From the IMG/VR virus record IMGVR_UViG_3300017968_001557, positions 1 to 36,403 of that record: a DNA stretch of 36,403 nt; one strand, given 5' to 3'. Below, piece after piece: positions 1-7,961 of the stretch. Numbering within the stretch: position 1 is the stretch's first letter; each line of letters opens with the position of its first letter. The DNA is from a virus. The position numbers and the translations under genes are program-made. The notes beneath the pieces were generated by a model. The model was given only the letters and a program-made list of their open reading frames with translations. It had not been told where the DNA came from and made no database searches.

Positions 1-313
1 CATCTTGGTGCCAATCCCAATGCCAGGGTGCTGTTTTGCCCGGCTTAACACAACTGATCCAACTTCTTATGTGTGTTGCACCTACATATTTTTCAAACAG
101 TTGTGTTACACCCGGATCATAATCTTTGTCTGGATAAAAGTTCAACCATTCAATGCTGTTCATGTTGTAGCCAGCGTTCTTTAGATTGTTGAACATGTTT
201 GTTACAGGCGGCACATCCGGCAAGTTTGCACTGCTGTTGTATCCTGCATCAATGTCTAACCAATCTACAAGGTTGTTCCAGTCTATTGTGTTGCATACAC
301 CAATATATTGCAT
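1..313 (-). CDS. 2OG-Fe(II) oxygenase-like protein, C-terminus cut off by window edge
   Basis: An open frame of about 104 codons runs from an ATG at 313 off the left edge. An in-frame stop lies just upstream of the ATG, so this start is the only ATG possible. The visible end reads PGKTAPWHWDWHQD, which fits the Fe-binding HxD of aspartyl/asparaginyl hydroxylase-like 2-oxoglutarate oxygenases and sits in the same context (PG..x..H.D) as the oxygenase at 4161-4850. The distal His and the Arg that would confirm the family lie outside the window. It is divergent from the PP-loop gene, 28 bp away, and a perfect TATAAATA box sits 4 nt in front of its ATG. The family call is inference from a short motif; that the frame is coding is well supported by composition and by the promoter. 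Confidence 0.6.
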   Translation of the reverse strand, partial: MQYIGVCNTIDWNNLVDWLDIDAGYNSSANLPDVPPVTNMFNNLKNAGYNMNSIEWLNFYPDKDYDPGVTQLFEKYVGATHIRSWISCVKPGKTAPWHWDWHQD

Positions 314-317
314 ATGG

Positions 318-325
318 TATTTATA
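318..325 (-). promoter_or_regulatory. T4-type late promoter box (TATAAATA), minus strand
   Basis: Exact match to the T4 late consensus TATAAATA on the minus strand, read toward the truncated oxygenase gene. Only 4 nt separate it from the ATG at 313. Late transcripts of T4 start about 6 nt past the box, so the mRNA would begin at or within the start codon. There is no Shine-Dalgarno sequence between them. Confidence 0.6.
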
Positions 326-329
326 TACC

Positions 330-337
330 TATAAGTA
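330..337 (+). promoter_or_regulatory. T4-type late promoter box (TATAAGTA), plus strand
   Basis: Seven of eight matches to TATAAATA, 4 nt before the ATG at 342, and back to back with the minus-strand box at 318-325. No Shine-Dalgarno sequence lies in front of the ATG. It would serve the plus-strand operon 342-5919. Confidence 0.5.
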
Positions 338-341
338 CAGT

Positions 342-1019
342 ATGATAGATGTTGATCCAAAGTATAAAAAGATAGGCATAAGCATCAGTGGCGGAGCAGA
401 CAGTGCATTACTTGCTTGGATGATTTGCAAACAAAGCAGAGCACAAATGCATTTTGTTTATCAAATCCGCATGTGGAAGACTAGACCGTGGCAAGAATAC
501 TATGCAGATAGAGTTATACGTTGGTTTAGATACAACTTTCCGCATGAGTTTGTAGTACACAAGAACTTTGTGCCGCCTGAAATGGAAGAGCCACACACAG
601 ATTATATCACAGACGAATACGGCCAACAAAAACCAGGCAACAGAATCATACTGCGAGCACACAATGAGTACATTGCACACACTCAAAAACTAGATGCATG
701 GTATGCAGGTGTTACACTAAACCCACCTGTGACACTAGAAGGAGAACTAGAAGACAGAAACACACCTAGTTATGAGAAACATAAAGTTATACACGGTGTA
801 AATGTGCATCATCCTTTTGTGAATCATGCCAAAGATTGGGTGATGAGACAGTACTTGGACAACAACTTGCACGAACTGTTGAGACTTACTCGCAGTTGTG
901 AAGGCGAGTTCGAAGGCATTGATTATACCAACTATCGCTATGGTGAAGATGTATACGAATGCGGCGAGTGTTTTTGGTGTAGAGAAAGAAAATGGGGCTT
1001 GGATAATGCATTCCAGTAA
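342..1019 (+). CDS. QueC-like PP-loop ATPase/ligase
   Basis: 225 aa. Residues 16-21 are SGGADS, the PP-loop that binds ATP pyrophosphate in the N-type ATP pyrophosphatase family. The C-terminus holds Cys186, Cys207, Cys210 and Cys213 with the pattern SC...CGxCxxCxxR, which is the zinc site typical of QueC (7-cyano-7-deazaguanine synthase). QueC converts carboxy-deazaguanine to preQ0 with ATP and ammonia. The ATG at 342 is chosen over an upstream start because the extra N-terminus reads across the divergent promoter and lacks similarity to anything; the PP-loop then sits 16 residues from the N-terminus, as usual. It heads an operon with three rSAM genes and overlaps the next by 14 nt. No QueD, QueE or FolE is in the window, so the substrate may be something other than a deazaguanine. 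PP-loop fold is sure; QueC activity is not. Confidence 0.8.
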   Translation: MIDVDPKYKKIGISISGGADSALLAWMICKQSRAQMHFVYQIRMWKTRPWQEYYADRVIRWFRYNFPHEFVVHKNFVPPEMEEPHTDYITDEYGQQKPGNRIILRAHNEYIAHTQKLDAWYAGVTLNPPVTLEGELEDRNTPSYEKHKVIHGVNVHHPFVNHAKDWVMRQYLDNNLHELLRLTRSCEGEFEGIDYTNYRYGEDVYECGECFWCRERKWGLDNAFQ

Positions 1020-2256
1020 AACATTTTGTATGCATCCTTTCACAGGACTTGCAACAAGAGAAGACGGTGCTATCAAAGTGTGCTGTCGCAGTCAACCTAT
1101 TGGTTGGATACAGAACGAAACACTGGAGCAAGCATGGAACAACGATGCTATGCGCAGTGTAAGAAAGCATGTTCTCAACAATGAGATACCAGATGTATGC
1201 GTACCTTGCTTTGATTTAGAAGCACAAGGCGTAGAAAGTTTAAGACAAAGACATATTCGAGATAGTTTTCCTGATGCTAGAATAAACCTGTACCCAAATG
1301 CATTGGATAAACTTAACGACGACTATACTATGCCATTTGAGTTTCCTACTATTGAGATAAAAATCAATAACTTGTGCAATCTCAAGTGCAGAATGTGCAA
1401 TCCACTGGACAGTACACAATGGAAAGATTGGGAACAAGTAGAAAAGTTTTATGCAGAAGAAGGCAACTACCTAGTAGATGCTGTGCGCAAACTAGGACTA
1501 ACACGAGCACCATACATTGGTCTGTTTGAAGACAGTGCAGAGTTTTGGAGCAACCTTGAAAAACTGTTACCATATTTCCGCAGAGTAGAGTTTGCTGGCG
1601 GGGAGCCACTGATGGATCCTAATCATTACAAGATATTAGACTTATTAGCAACACACGGTGAGAACATAGAACTAAAGTATGCTACAAACGGTACAGTAAC
1701 GGGTATAAAGGGTGGAAGGACAATACACGACTACTGGCCCAAGTTTAAAAACATAGTCGTAAATGTAAGCATAGACGGTCTACACGATGTGTATGAATAC
1801 ATTAGAGGAAATGGTGTGTTTAGTGAAGTAGAAGAAAATATCAAAATCTTCAAGAGCTTTCCTAATGTTAAATATGTTGTAGGTGCTTGTACTGTGCAAG
1901 CAGGCAATGTCATGCAACTGCCCGATATTATTGACTACTTTTTAAACACCATGGGTATTGTGTTTTATTCACACAGAGTAAACTATCCAAATGTGTTAAG
2001 TGCGCAATGTTTGCCTCTGGAATACAAGCAAGTTGTTGTTGACCAATTAACCACAATGAAAGAAATAGTGCCAAAGTATCCTATTATGAGTGTGGATGAT
2101 AGATTATTGCCAATAACACTACAACAAATACAGGATAATATAAACTTTTTGTTGGCTAGAGACTTGAGCGACAAATGGCCACAAACACTGGAGTTCAATC
2201 ATAGACTGGATGCAAGCAGGAATCAAAGAAAGTTTGAGGAAGTATGTTTAGGGTAG
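1006..2256 (+). CDS. Radical SAM enzyme with N-terminal SPASM/twitch-like domain
   Basis: 416 aa from the ATG at 1006, which overlaps the PP-loop gene by 14 nt; a longer reading back to 898 would only overlap it more. The N-terminal 70 residues form a Cys domain (Cys8 in FCMHPF, Cys26-Cys27, Cys65 and Cys68) with the pattern expected for an auxiliary Fe-S cluster site. The rSAM core follows: Cys124, Cys128, Cys131 (CNLKCRMC) would hold the 4Fe-4S cluster that cleaves S-adenosylmethionine, and FAGGEP at about 196-201 is the SAM-binding GGEP motif. This is the family usually named twitch-domain-containing radical SAM protein in marine T4-like phages. Substrate unknown. Its closest counterpart in the window by layout is the gene at 8875-10257. 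Confidence 0.9.
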   Translation: MHSSKTFCMHPFTGLATREDGAIKVCCRSQPIGWIQNETLEQAWNNDAMRSVRKHVLNNEIPDVCVPCFDLEAQGVESLRQRHIRDSFPDARINLYPNALDKLNDDYTMPFEFPTIEIKINNLCNLKCRMCNPLDSTQWKDWEQVEKFYAEEGNYLVDAVRKLGLTRAPYIGLFEDSAEFWSNLEKLLPYFRRVEFAGGEPLMDPNHYKILDLLATHGENIELKYATNGTVTGIKGGRTIHDYWPKFKNIVVNVSIDGLHDVYEYIRGNGVFSEVEENIKIFKSFPNVKYVVGACTVQAGNVMQLPDIIDYFLNTMGIVFYSHRVNYPNVLSAQCLPLEYKQVVVDQLTTMKEIVPKYPIMSVDDRLLPITLQQIQDNINFLLARDLSDKWPQTLEFNHRLDASRNQRKFEEVCLG

Positions 2257-3140
2257 AAAATCGCTGGCCACATTATGCAGACAGTGTGAAAATAGAATGG
2301 AATCTAGGTAAACGCTGTAATCTAGATTGCACATATTGTCCTCCTGAAATACACGACTTGATAAGTCCACACACAAATGCAGGCAAACTATTCGACACTG
2401 TTGACGAGATAAGCAAAATACCAAATGCTAGAATCAGCTTCACAGGTGGAGAACCAACTGTGCATCCTGCTTTTGAAGATTTACTAGAGTATGCAAGACC
2501 CAAGATCAAATGGTTAAGTGTTACAACCAATGGCACAAGGACCACAGAGTTTTATGAACGCATACCTGTAAACTATATTGTGTTCAGTTTACACTTTGAG
2601 GATCCTCAGTGGAGTAAAAGATTATACAATATTATGAACTTTGCAACTGCAACAGAAAGTTTGAAGTTTCCAAAGGATTATCATATTGCACTAATGGCAC
2701 ATCAGGATCATATGAGTGATGTCAAAAAAGCAGCAGCATATCTAACAGGACACGAAATACCATACACAGTTAGAAGAATAAGATGGACAGAAAAGCACGA
2801 TTGGTTTGACGATTTAAAATACAATCAAAATGACTTGGATTGGATAATGCGCAACACTGCAACTGCTCAACCCAATACACTGATAGACCAACACGAACTA
2901 AAGCACGCCAACGATGTAATAAAAGAACATCTAAATCAGTTCGAAGGATGGAACTGTATGGCAGGTATAGAAAGCCTAATGATAAACTGGGACGGTGAAG
3001 TACACAGAGCCACTTGTAGAGTAGGTGGAAGTTTGGGCAATATATACAATAACACATTTAAACTACCAGAGGAGCCTGTTGTTTGCACACGCAAGTGGTG
3101 TACTTGTGCCGCAGACATTAATATAACAAAATGGAAGTAG
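2244..3140 (+). CDS. Radical SAM enzyme with C-terminal SPASM-like Cys domain (TKW type)
   Basis: 298 aa. The rSAM cluster motif is at Cys25, Cys29, Cys32 (CNLDCTYC), with FTGGEP at about 66-71. The C-terminal domain carries Cys238, Cys258, Cys281, Cys286 and Cys288 and starts with the EGWNC motif, followed by a GEVxxxxC step like that in SPASM domains. The protein ends in TKWK, a tail shared with the minus-strand paralogue at 7949-8878 (ATKWTF), so the two are taken as a pair. It overlaps the previous gene by 13 nt and the next by 10 nt, so it is surely co-translated with them. Substrate unknown. Confidence 0.9.
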   Translation: MFRVENRWPHYADSVKIEWNLGKRCNLDCTYCPPEIHDLISPHTNAGKLFDTVDEISKIPNARISFTGGEPTVHPAFEDLLEYARPKIKWLSVTTNGTRTTEFYERIPVNYIVFSLHFEDPQWSKRLYNIMNFATATESLKFPKDYHIALMAHQDHMSDVKKAAAYLTGHEIPYTVRRIRWTEKHDWFDDLKYNQNDLDWIMRNTATAQPNTLIDQHELKHANDVIKEHLNQFEGWNCMAGIESLMINWDGEVHRATCRVGGSLGNIYNNTFKLPEEPVVCTRKWCTCAADINITKWK

Positions 3141-4192
3141 AAGCAATAAAACTAGCCAAACCCGAACCCATGACAGTTACATGGGATATAGGGCGCCGTT
3201 GCAACTTTGACTGTACTTACTGCGAAAGCAATAGACACAACACATACAGTGCACCTACAAGCTGGGAAGAACTGTTGCACACATATGAGTTTGTTAAAAA
3301 CTACACAACGATGTACAACCAACCAAATGCAAACATCAACTTTACGGGCGGTGAACCAACTGTCAATCCTAGATTTTGGGACTTTGTACAACACATAAAA
3401 GATACCAGTGACTTTACAGTAGGACTTACCAGTAATGGCACATGGCCAGAAAAACACATAGACGCTATCAAACAAAACATTGTGGGCGTTACATTGAGTT
3501 ATCATGCAGAAGCAAAACACTTCAGCAAACAAAGAACCATAGACAATGCTCGATTGTTGAAAGACAACGGTGTATGGCTAACAGTTAATGTAATGATGCA
3601 CACAGACCATTGGGCAGAATGTGTAGAAACAGTTGACATTTTGCGAGAATATGGTATAATAGTATTTCCTACTATTATTGGAGACGGTAACTTGGGCACA
3701 ACAGAGTGGTTCAAAGACGGCGAAGGTGTATTGCGTAGAACAAGTCATCCTTACACGCAAGAACAGCAAGCATGGTTTTTTGACTACCACGGTATTGATG
3801 CAGACACACAGGAACAAATATTAAGTGGCAATCAAATGCCACGAGGTTGTTGTGGTAACAGAGACATACTGGGCAAGTGCAACAACTGTTGGAGCAAGAT
3901 CAGTGCTGTAAACACAAACTTCAAAGGTTGGTATTGCAGTGTAAACAAACACTTTTTACACATAGACCAACACACACAAAAAGTGTATCATCATCAGACT
4001 TGCAAAGCCAAGTTTGAAGGCAGAGGTGCAATAGGCAGTTTACGCAACACAGATGGTATACTCAACTATGTGCTGGAAAACCAAGATAGAACTATTGTGT
4101 GTCCAAACAGTAGGTGCGGATGTGGCATGTGTGTGCCCAAAGCACAATCAAGGAGCGAATATGAAAGCATTACCAGACCTACCACTGTATGA
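3131..4192 (+). CDS. Radical SAM enzyme with extended C-terminal Cys domain (CPKA type)
   Basis: 353 aa. The rSAM motif is Cys24, Cys28, Cys31 (CNFDCTYC) and FTGGEP lies at about 71-76. The last 110 residues are Cys-rich: a CCG...C..C group, then GWYCSVNKHFLH, and finally CGCGMCVPKA. This whole tail matches the minus-strand gene at 6939-7961 (GWHCSVDKHFLY and CWCGVCAPKA) closely enough that the two are clear paralogues. Two auxiliary clusters are plausible from the Cys count, but that is inference. The oxygenase gene starts inside its 3' end (32 nt overlap). Confidence 0.9.
   Translation: MEVEAIKLAKPEPMTVTWDIGRRCNFDCTYCESNRHNTYSAPTSWEELLHTYEFVKNYTTMYNQPNANINFTGGEPTVNPRFWDFVQHIKDTSDFTVGLTSNGTWPEKHIDAIKQNIVGVTLSYHAEAKHFSKQRTIDNARLLKDNGVWLTVNVMMHTDHWAECVETVDILREYGIIVFPTIIGDGNLGTTEWFKDGEGVLRRTSHPYTQEQQAWFFDYHGIDADTQEQILSGNQMPRGCCGNRDILGKCNNCWSKISAVNTNFKGWYCSVNKHFLHIDQHTQKVYHHQTCKAKFEGRGAIGSLRNTDGILNYVLENQDRTIVCPNSRCGCGMCVPKAQSRSEYESITRPTTV
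4150..4155 (+). promoter_or_regulatory. Shine-Dalgarno AAGGAG that fixes the oxygenase start
   Basis: AAGGAG lies 5 nt before the ATG at 4161, inside the 3' end of the preceding rSAM gene. It supports a 229-residue oxygenase rather than a longer reading from 4053. Confidence 0.75.
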
Positions 4193-4850
4193 TCAAGTGA
4201 CTTGGATATTCCAAGAAAGCAACTTTGATTACATAGAACTGGATTATCCTATGCTGAATATCAACCAGTTCAAAGCAGAAGCAGAACTTGCAGATGATTA
4301 TTATGTAGATCACAGAGACGAAAGCACAGGCGAAGGCTCACACCAAGGGTGGCAGGCTTGCACACTGTACGGCATAGACACAGACAAAACCAATCACTGG
4401 TGGGTGTACGATTACGAACTGCCTCCTACACACGATTGGACAGAACTTGGCAACTTGTGTCAGTACATCAAAAACTTTTGGTTGCAGTTTCCTGCAGAGT
4501 TTATATACAGAAGTAGATTTATGAAACTTGGTGCAGGTGGTATGATAGACACACACAACGACAATCCAGGTGACATAGATTTAAGTGCATGGCACACACT
4601 GCAAATACCAATCAACACTGCAATCAATCATCCTGTAGGATGTGAGATGCGTGTAGAAAACACTGTTGTTCCATTTGCTGACGGAAAACAGTTTTTGGTA
4701 AACATTTTCAAAGATCACAATGTGCATAATCCAACTGACACAGATAGAATACACAATATCACACATGTTATTCCTGGCAGTATGCACACACTATTCGCAA
4801 ATCTTGTTGTAAGGAGTTATAAGAAGCAATATGATAAAGTATCCAGGTAA
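4161..4850 (+). CDS. 2OG-Fe(II) oxygenase, aspartyl/asparaginyl hydroxylase-like
   Basis: 229 aa. The HxD iron motif is His132-Asn-Asp134 in the context GGMIDTHNDN, and the distal part reads HNVHN...DRIHNITHV, offering His186 or His189 as third iron ligand and Arg196 as a 2-oxoglutarate ligand. This is the layout of aspartyl/asparaginyl beta-hydroxylase-type enzymes, which hydroxylate a side chain or small molecule using 2-oxoglutarate and O2. The start is set by a good Shine-Dalgarno site. It sits at the end of the rSAM part of the plus operon, so a substrate shared with, or following, the rSAM enzymes is a reasonable guess. Fold call firm, substrate unknown. Confidence 0.75.
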   Translation: MKALPDLPLYDQVTWIFQESNFDYIELDYPMLNINQFKAEAELADDYYVDHRDESTGEGSHQGWQACTLYGIDTDKTNHWWVYDYELPPTHDWTELGNLCQYIKNFWLQFPAEFIYRSRFMKLGAGGMIDTHNDNPGDIDLSAWHTLQIPINTAINHPVGCEMRVENTVVPFADGKQFLVNIFKDHNVHNPTDTDRIHNITHVIPGSMHTLFANLVVRSYKKQYDKVSR

Positions 4851-5919
4851 GTTTCACAGCAGAGAAGACTTTTGTGTTGTTATTGTAGACGATACTCACA
4901 AGTACTCTGGCATTACAAAAGAATATGTTAAAAATCAAGCAGATTATACAATACAGAACTGTGTAGGTATGAACTTTGATGTGTATGTTACAAGAGATGA
5001 AGAACATACACTTGCTCAGTTGGACTACGAAAAAGCTGTTGTTATAAGTGCTGGCACAGAGTTTTTACACGGCGAAGATTTTTTTGATTCAATAAAAGGT
5101 GATTATTATCTGCTAGGACACCTTTTAGACATGGGAGATGCATATTTTCATTTACATGAACAATGCTATGTCATTAATTTAAAAATGTTAGACACAGAAA
5201 TCGGACAAACAGAACACTGTACATATAACAGACAAGTAATACCTGTAAAAAGTGACGAAAACATTCATGACGATTATACTCCTTTATGGATAGACACTGG
5301 ATATAAGTTTTATAATTATCGACACAAACTACATGGATGGAAAGTTATTAGCCATGGTATTAATAACGGACATAAGATGTATGCATTTAACGAGAAACAA
5401 CGTAACTCAAAAAACTACATTTATCCAAACGGCACTGGCATAGATTATTTGCATAAAAGATATCATTACTCTATTACAGATTTAGTTTACAAAGAAAATA
5501 CTGGTAGTGACAACTTACCAGACAGGGCAAGGAATTGTTTGGTTGCTGTTTTGCCTGCAAGCGGCAATATGTATGAGTACATAGGCAGACCTGATACTCA
5601 TTACAAGTTTTTTGATCATTCACCTAAAGCAATAGAATACATTAAAGAAAAAACAAGTCATTTGAGTGCAGAATATCACGTTATTGATGTTATAGCTAAC
5701 ACAGAAGACTTTATCGAAATGATAGGATTTAACGGAGGACTTACATATATCGAAATGAGTAATGTTTTTTGTTTCGAATGCACTACTCCATTCTATAGCA
5801 CAGAATATAGAAAACAAAAAGAACAGAAAATTATTGAGTTTGCAGATAATATTGGAGCAATGGTACACTTTGATCAACGAGCAGGAGATCTTAACTTGTT
5901 ACCTTATTGGCACTACTAA
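4831..5919 (+). CDS. Protein of unknown function, last gene of the plus operon
   Basis: 362 aa, not recognised. It starts in a 20-nt overlap with the oxygenase. The first half contains DVYVTRDEE and alternating hydrophobic strands that could be a degenerate nucleotide-sugar binding fold, but there is no clear DxD motif. The last 130 residues (ASGNMYEYIG, FFDHSPKAIEYIKEK, HVIDV, YIEMSNVF) look like the strand-helix pattern of a class I methyltransferase-like Rossmann domain without a classic glycine-rich motif I. A two-domain protein is therefore likely. Its 3' end overlaps the convergent rSAM gene by 29 nt. It is part of the rSAM operon by spacing. Confidence 0.8.
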   Translation: MIKYPGKFHSREDFCVVIVDDTHKYSGITKEYVKNQADYTIQNCVGMNFDVYVTRDEEHTLAQLDYEKAVVISAGTEFLHGEDFFDSIKGDYYLLGHLLDMGDAYFHLHEQCYVINLKMLDTEIGQTEHCTYNRQVIPVKSDENIHDDYTPLWIDTGYKFYNYRHKLHGWKVISHGINNGHKMYAFNEKQRNSKNYIYPNGTGIDYLHKRYHYSITDLVYKENTGSDNLPDRARNCLVAVLPASGNMYEYIGRPDTHYKFFDHSPKAIEYIKEKTSHLSAEYHVIDVIANTEDFIEMIGFNGGLTYIEMSNVFCFECTTPFYSTEYRKQKEQKIIEFADNIGAMVHFDQRAGDLNLLPYWHY

Positions 5920-6952
5920 TTTGTTCACTTGGGGATACAAGTTTATCCCCACAAGTCCTAGCACAAGTATACAGTTTATTAATAGTCCAGTATTTTTGCC
6001 AAACGTTTTGATATTCTTTTCCGTTTACTATTTGTTTAATATCTTTTTCTAAAACATTTGTATTACCAAGATCTGCTAATAACTCCTTATACTGAGATTC
6101 AATATGTAATCGTATATCATCTAACTTAGGATTTTCATAAGGCTGATAAGGAATACTTGCCAAGAAACAACACGGAAAAAGGTTTTTATGGGCATCAATA
6201 TAAACTTCTTTAGCATGTTTTGAATAACAAGAAATATTTGTATTGTCAACAAAATCTTGAATGTTGTTTATCTCATTGTCTGATAATTGAATATTATTTG
6301 CCTGTGAGCTAGGATATAAAAAATATTGAAAACGTATTTTACTGTCAAATACTGCAAAACTATCATCGAAAGCAAACCTACTACTGTGCTTCAAATAAAA
6401 ATCTGAAAATCCATATGCTTTACTAAGTTTTTTTGCTTCAGTAATCTGATGTTCGTTATGTTTAAATGCTAAGAAACTCCATATAGCGTTACCCCCATTG
6501 AGCATAAAATGTTTTGCATGGGATAACACTCTATCATATGTTGTTCCTATTCTATACATACTGTGTGTATCGCTTAAACCATCTATGCTAAAGATAACTT
6601 TATGTTTTTTTGGTAAGCATGAAACTAAACTTTGCCACCAAGCTGGTGTATGCATACCTCCATTTGTGTGTATTTCCACACTTAGATTGTATTCTTTAAT
6701 ATACTGCAATATTGGTAATATGTCTTTACATATCATTGGATCTCCAAAGTTACCACAAATATAAAAATGTTCTATTGAAGATATAATTTCTTTATGAAAT
6801 ACTTTTTTAAAATCGTGTATCGTCCAATCTGCTATGCTAATACGACTATTTTCCAATCCTCCATGCCAGTTGCGATCGCACATAGGACACGATGCCTGGC
6901 ATCGATTTGTAAGTTCTATATGTACAGTTTTTATTTCTTTAAATGGTATCAT
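5891..6952 (-). CDS. Radical SAM/SPASM-type enzyme with non-canonical GGEP motif
   Basis: 353 aa from the ATG at 6952, chosen because it gives a 14-nt overlap with the upstream gene; an in-frame ATG at 6988 would overlap it by 50 nt. The rSAM motif is Cys18, Cys22, Cys25 (CQASCPMC). The usual GGEP is replaced by GNFGDP, as in a subset of rSAM/SPASM proteins. The C-terminal half has a SPASM-like region (ISCYSKHAKEVYIDAHKNLFPCC, broken here as Cys...Cys-Cys) and a final CARTCG pair. It differs from the other ten rSAM proteins in the window, having a more standard core-then-SPASM layout. Last gene of the minus array; tail-to-tail overlap of 29 nt with the plus operon. Confidence 0.85.
   Translation of the reverse strand: MIPFKEIKTVHIELTNRCQASCPMCDRNWHGGLENSRISIADWTIHDFKKVFHKEIISSIEHFYICGNFGDPMICKDILPILQYIKEYNLSVEIHTNGGMHTPAWWQSLVSCLPKKHKVIFSIDGLSDTHSMYRIGTTYDRVLSHAKHFMLNGGNAIWSFLAFKHNEHQITEAKKLSKAYGFSDFYLKHSSRFAFDDSFAVFDSKIRFQYFLYPSSQANNIQLSDNEINNIQDFVDNTNISCYSKHAKEVYIDAHKNLFPCCFLASIPYQPYENPKLDDIRLHIESQYKELLADLGNTNVLEKDIKQIVNGKEYQNVWQKYWTINKLYTCARTCGDKLVSPSEQISSANKVTS
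5930..5951. terminator. Hairpin downstream of the plus operon, possible terminator
   Basis: TGGGGATA (5930-5937) and TATCCCCA (5944-5951) form a perfect 8-bp stem with a 6-nt loop, 11 nt after the stop at 5919 and inside the 3' end of the convergent rSAM gene. It stands out as a GC-rich palindrome in AT-rich DNA. Neither strand has a U-run behind it, so it is not a textbook intrinsic terminator; it may still halt or protect the 3' end of the plus transcript. Confidence 0.4.
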
Positions 6953-7961
6953 ATAATGCTTTCGTCCTTGCTTTGGGTGCACATACACCGCACCAGCATG
7001 ATTTCTTTTTACACACTATTGTGTCAGTGGTGCCTAGCCTGTCCAATATTTCTTTTGTGTTGTTAAGTGTACCAATAGGACCTATACCACCGTCCCAGTT
7101 CATTCTACAGTCTTTGTTGGTGTAAACCATTTTGCTGTGTTGTTGCACATATAAAAAATGTTTGTCTACACTACAATGCCACCCTTCAAAACGATTTTCA
7201 ACTTTGTCCACAGTGCATCCATCTGCACAAAGTTTTGCTCCACCGCAACAAGCTCTTTTGTCACTGGTGTTAAATCCACGAGTGATTATAGCCAACAATT
7301 TTTTGTTTAACTTGGTAGGAGATTCTCCACGCAGGTATTTTACTTGTTCAGCATTGTAGTTGAATCTAAAATCTAACCAATGATGATCTATTTCTCTCAA
7401 GTGGTAAGGCACATTTGATTTTTTGCACCACTCAACCATAGCTACACATTTTTCCCAATGCTTTGGATGCATCATTATGTTGACTTGAAACTGTTTGTTA
7501 GCAACTTTTAATCCCAATACATTGTGTTTGAAAATCTTTACCTGCTTTGGTTCTGTTTCGGCATGAAAGGTAACAGTGTAGTAATCAATGTACTGCATCA
7601 TTCTATGCCACAGTTTCTTTCCTACAACACCGTTTGTGATAGTGCTCACATTTATATTTTTTCCTGTGTCTTTTATTCTGTAATGCAAGTGTTGAAAAAC
7701 ATTGAGTATACCAGGCTGAAAAAAACTTTCACCACCTTGTATATTGATACCTGCATACTGTTGATCTACAGGCTTTGTGTCTAATATTCTACTGGTATAT
7801 TCAACTATAAAATCAGCAGTGGACAAACAATCCTGCCAGTCAGGATGATCAGTTTTGTTATCATGACCGTCTCCGCAGTAAGAACAATCTAGATTGCACT
7901 TGAGAGTTGTTTCCCATTGCACATCAAACATTTTAGGATTTACAGGTTTTAAAATGTCCAT
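6939..7961 (-). CDS. Radical SAM enzyme with extended C-terminal Cys domain (CPKA type)
   Basis: 340 aa. The rSAM motif is Cys22, Cys26, Cys29 (CNLDCSYC). The SAM-binding motif reads QGGES (about 75-79) instead of GGEP. The C-terminal domain has ACCGGAKLCADGC, then GWHCSVDKHFLY, then CWCGVCAPKA, all lined up with the plus-strand paralogue at 3131-4192. Start supported by GGAG 8 nt before the ATG. It overlaps its upstream neighbour by 13 nt. Probable role: same type of reaction as its paralogue on a related substrate; the substrate cannot be named. Confidence 0.9.
   Translation of the reverse strand: MDILKPVNPKMFDVQWETTLKCNLDCSYCGDGHDNKTDHPDWQDCLSTADFIVEYTSRILDTKPVDQQYAGINIQGGESFFQPGILNVFQHLHYRIKDTGKNINVSTITNGVVGKKLWHRMMQYIDYYTVTFHAETEPKQVKIFKHNVLGLKVANKQFQVNIMMHPKHWEKCVAMVEWCKKSNVPYHLREIDHHWLDFRFNYNAEQVKYLRGESPTKLNKKLLAIITRGFNTSDKRACCGGAKLCADGCTVDKVENRFEGWHCSVDKHFLYVQQHSKMVYTNKDCRMNWDGGIGPIGTLNNTKEILDRLGTTDTIVCKKKSCWCGVCAPKARTKALYDTI

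Noticed and set aside
186-341. N-terminal extension of the PP-loop gene starting at 186
   Set aside because: It overlaps the divergent gene and both late boxes, has no family similarity, and would put the PP-loop 52 residues too far in.
898-1005. Upstream extension of the first long rSAM gene
   Set aside because: It lies wholly inside the PP-loop gene's C-terminal zinc site coding; the ATG at 1006 places FCMHPF at the usual distance.
2244-3140. Assignment of the rSAM gene next to the QueC-like gene as QueE
   Set aside because: QueE is shorter with a modified rSAM core and no C-terminal Cys domain; this protein has five extra C-terminal Cys and paralogues in two other arrays.
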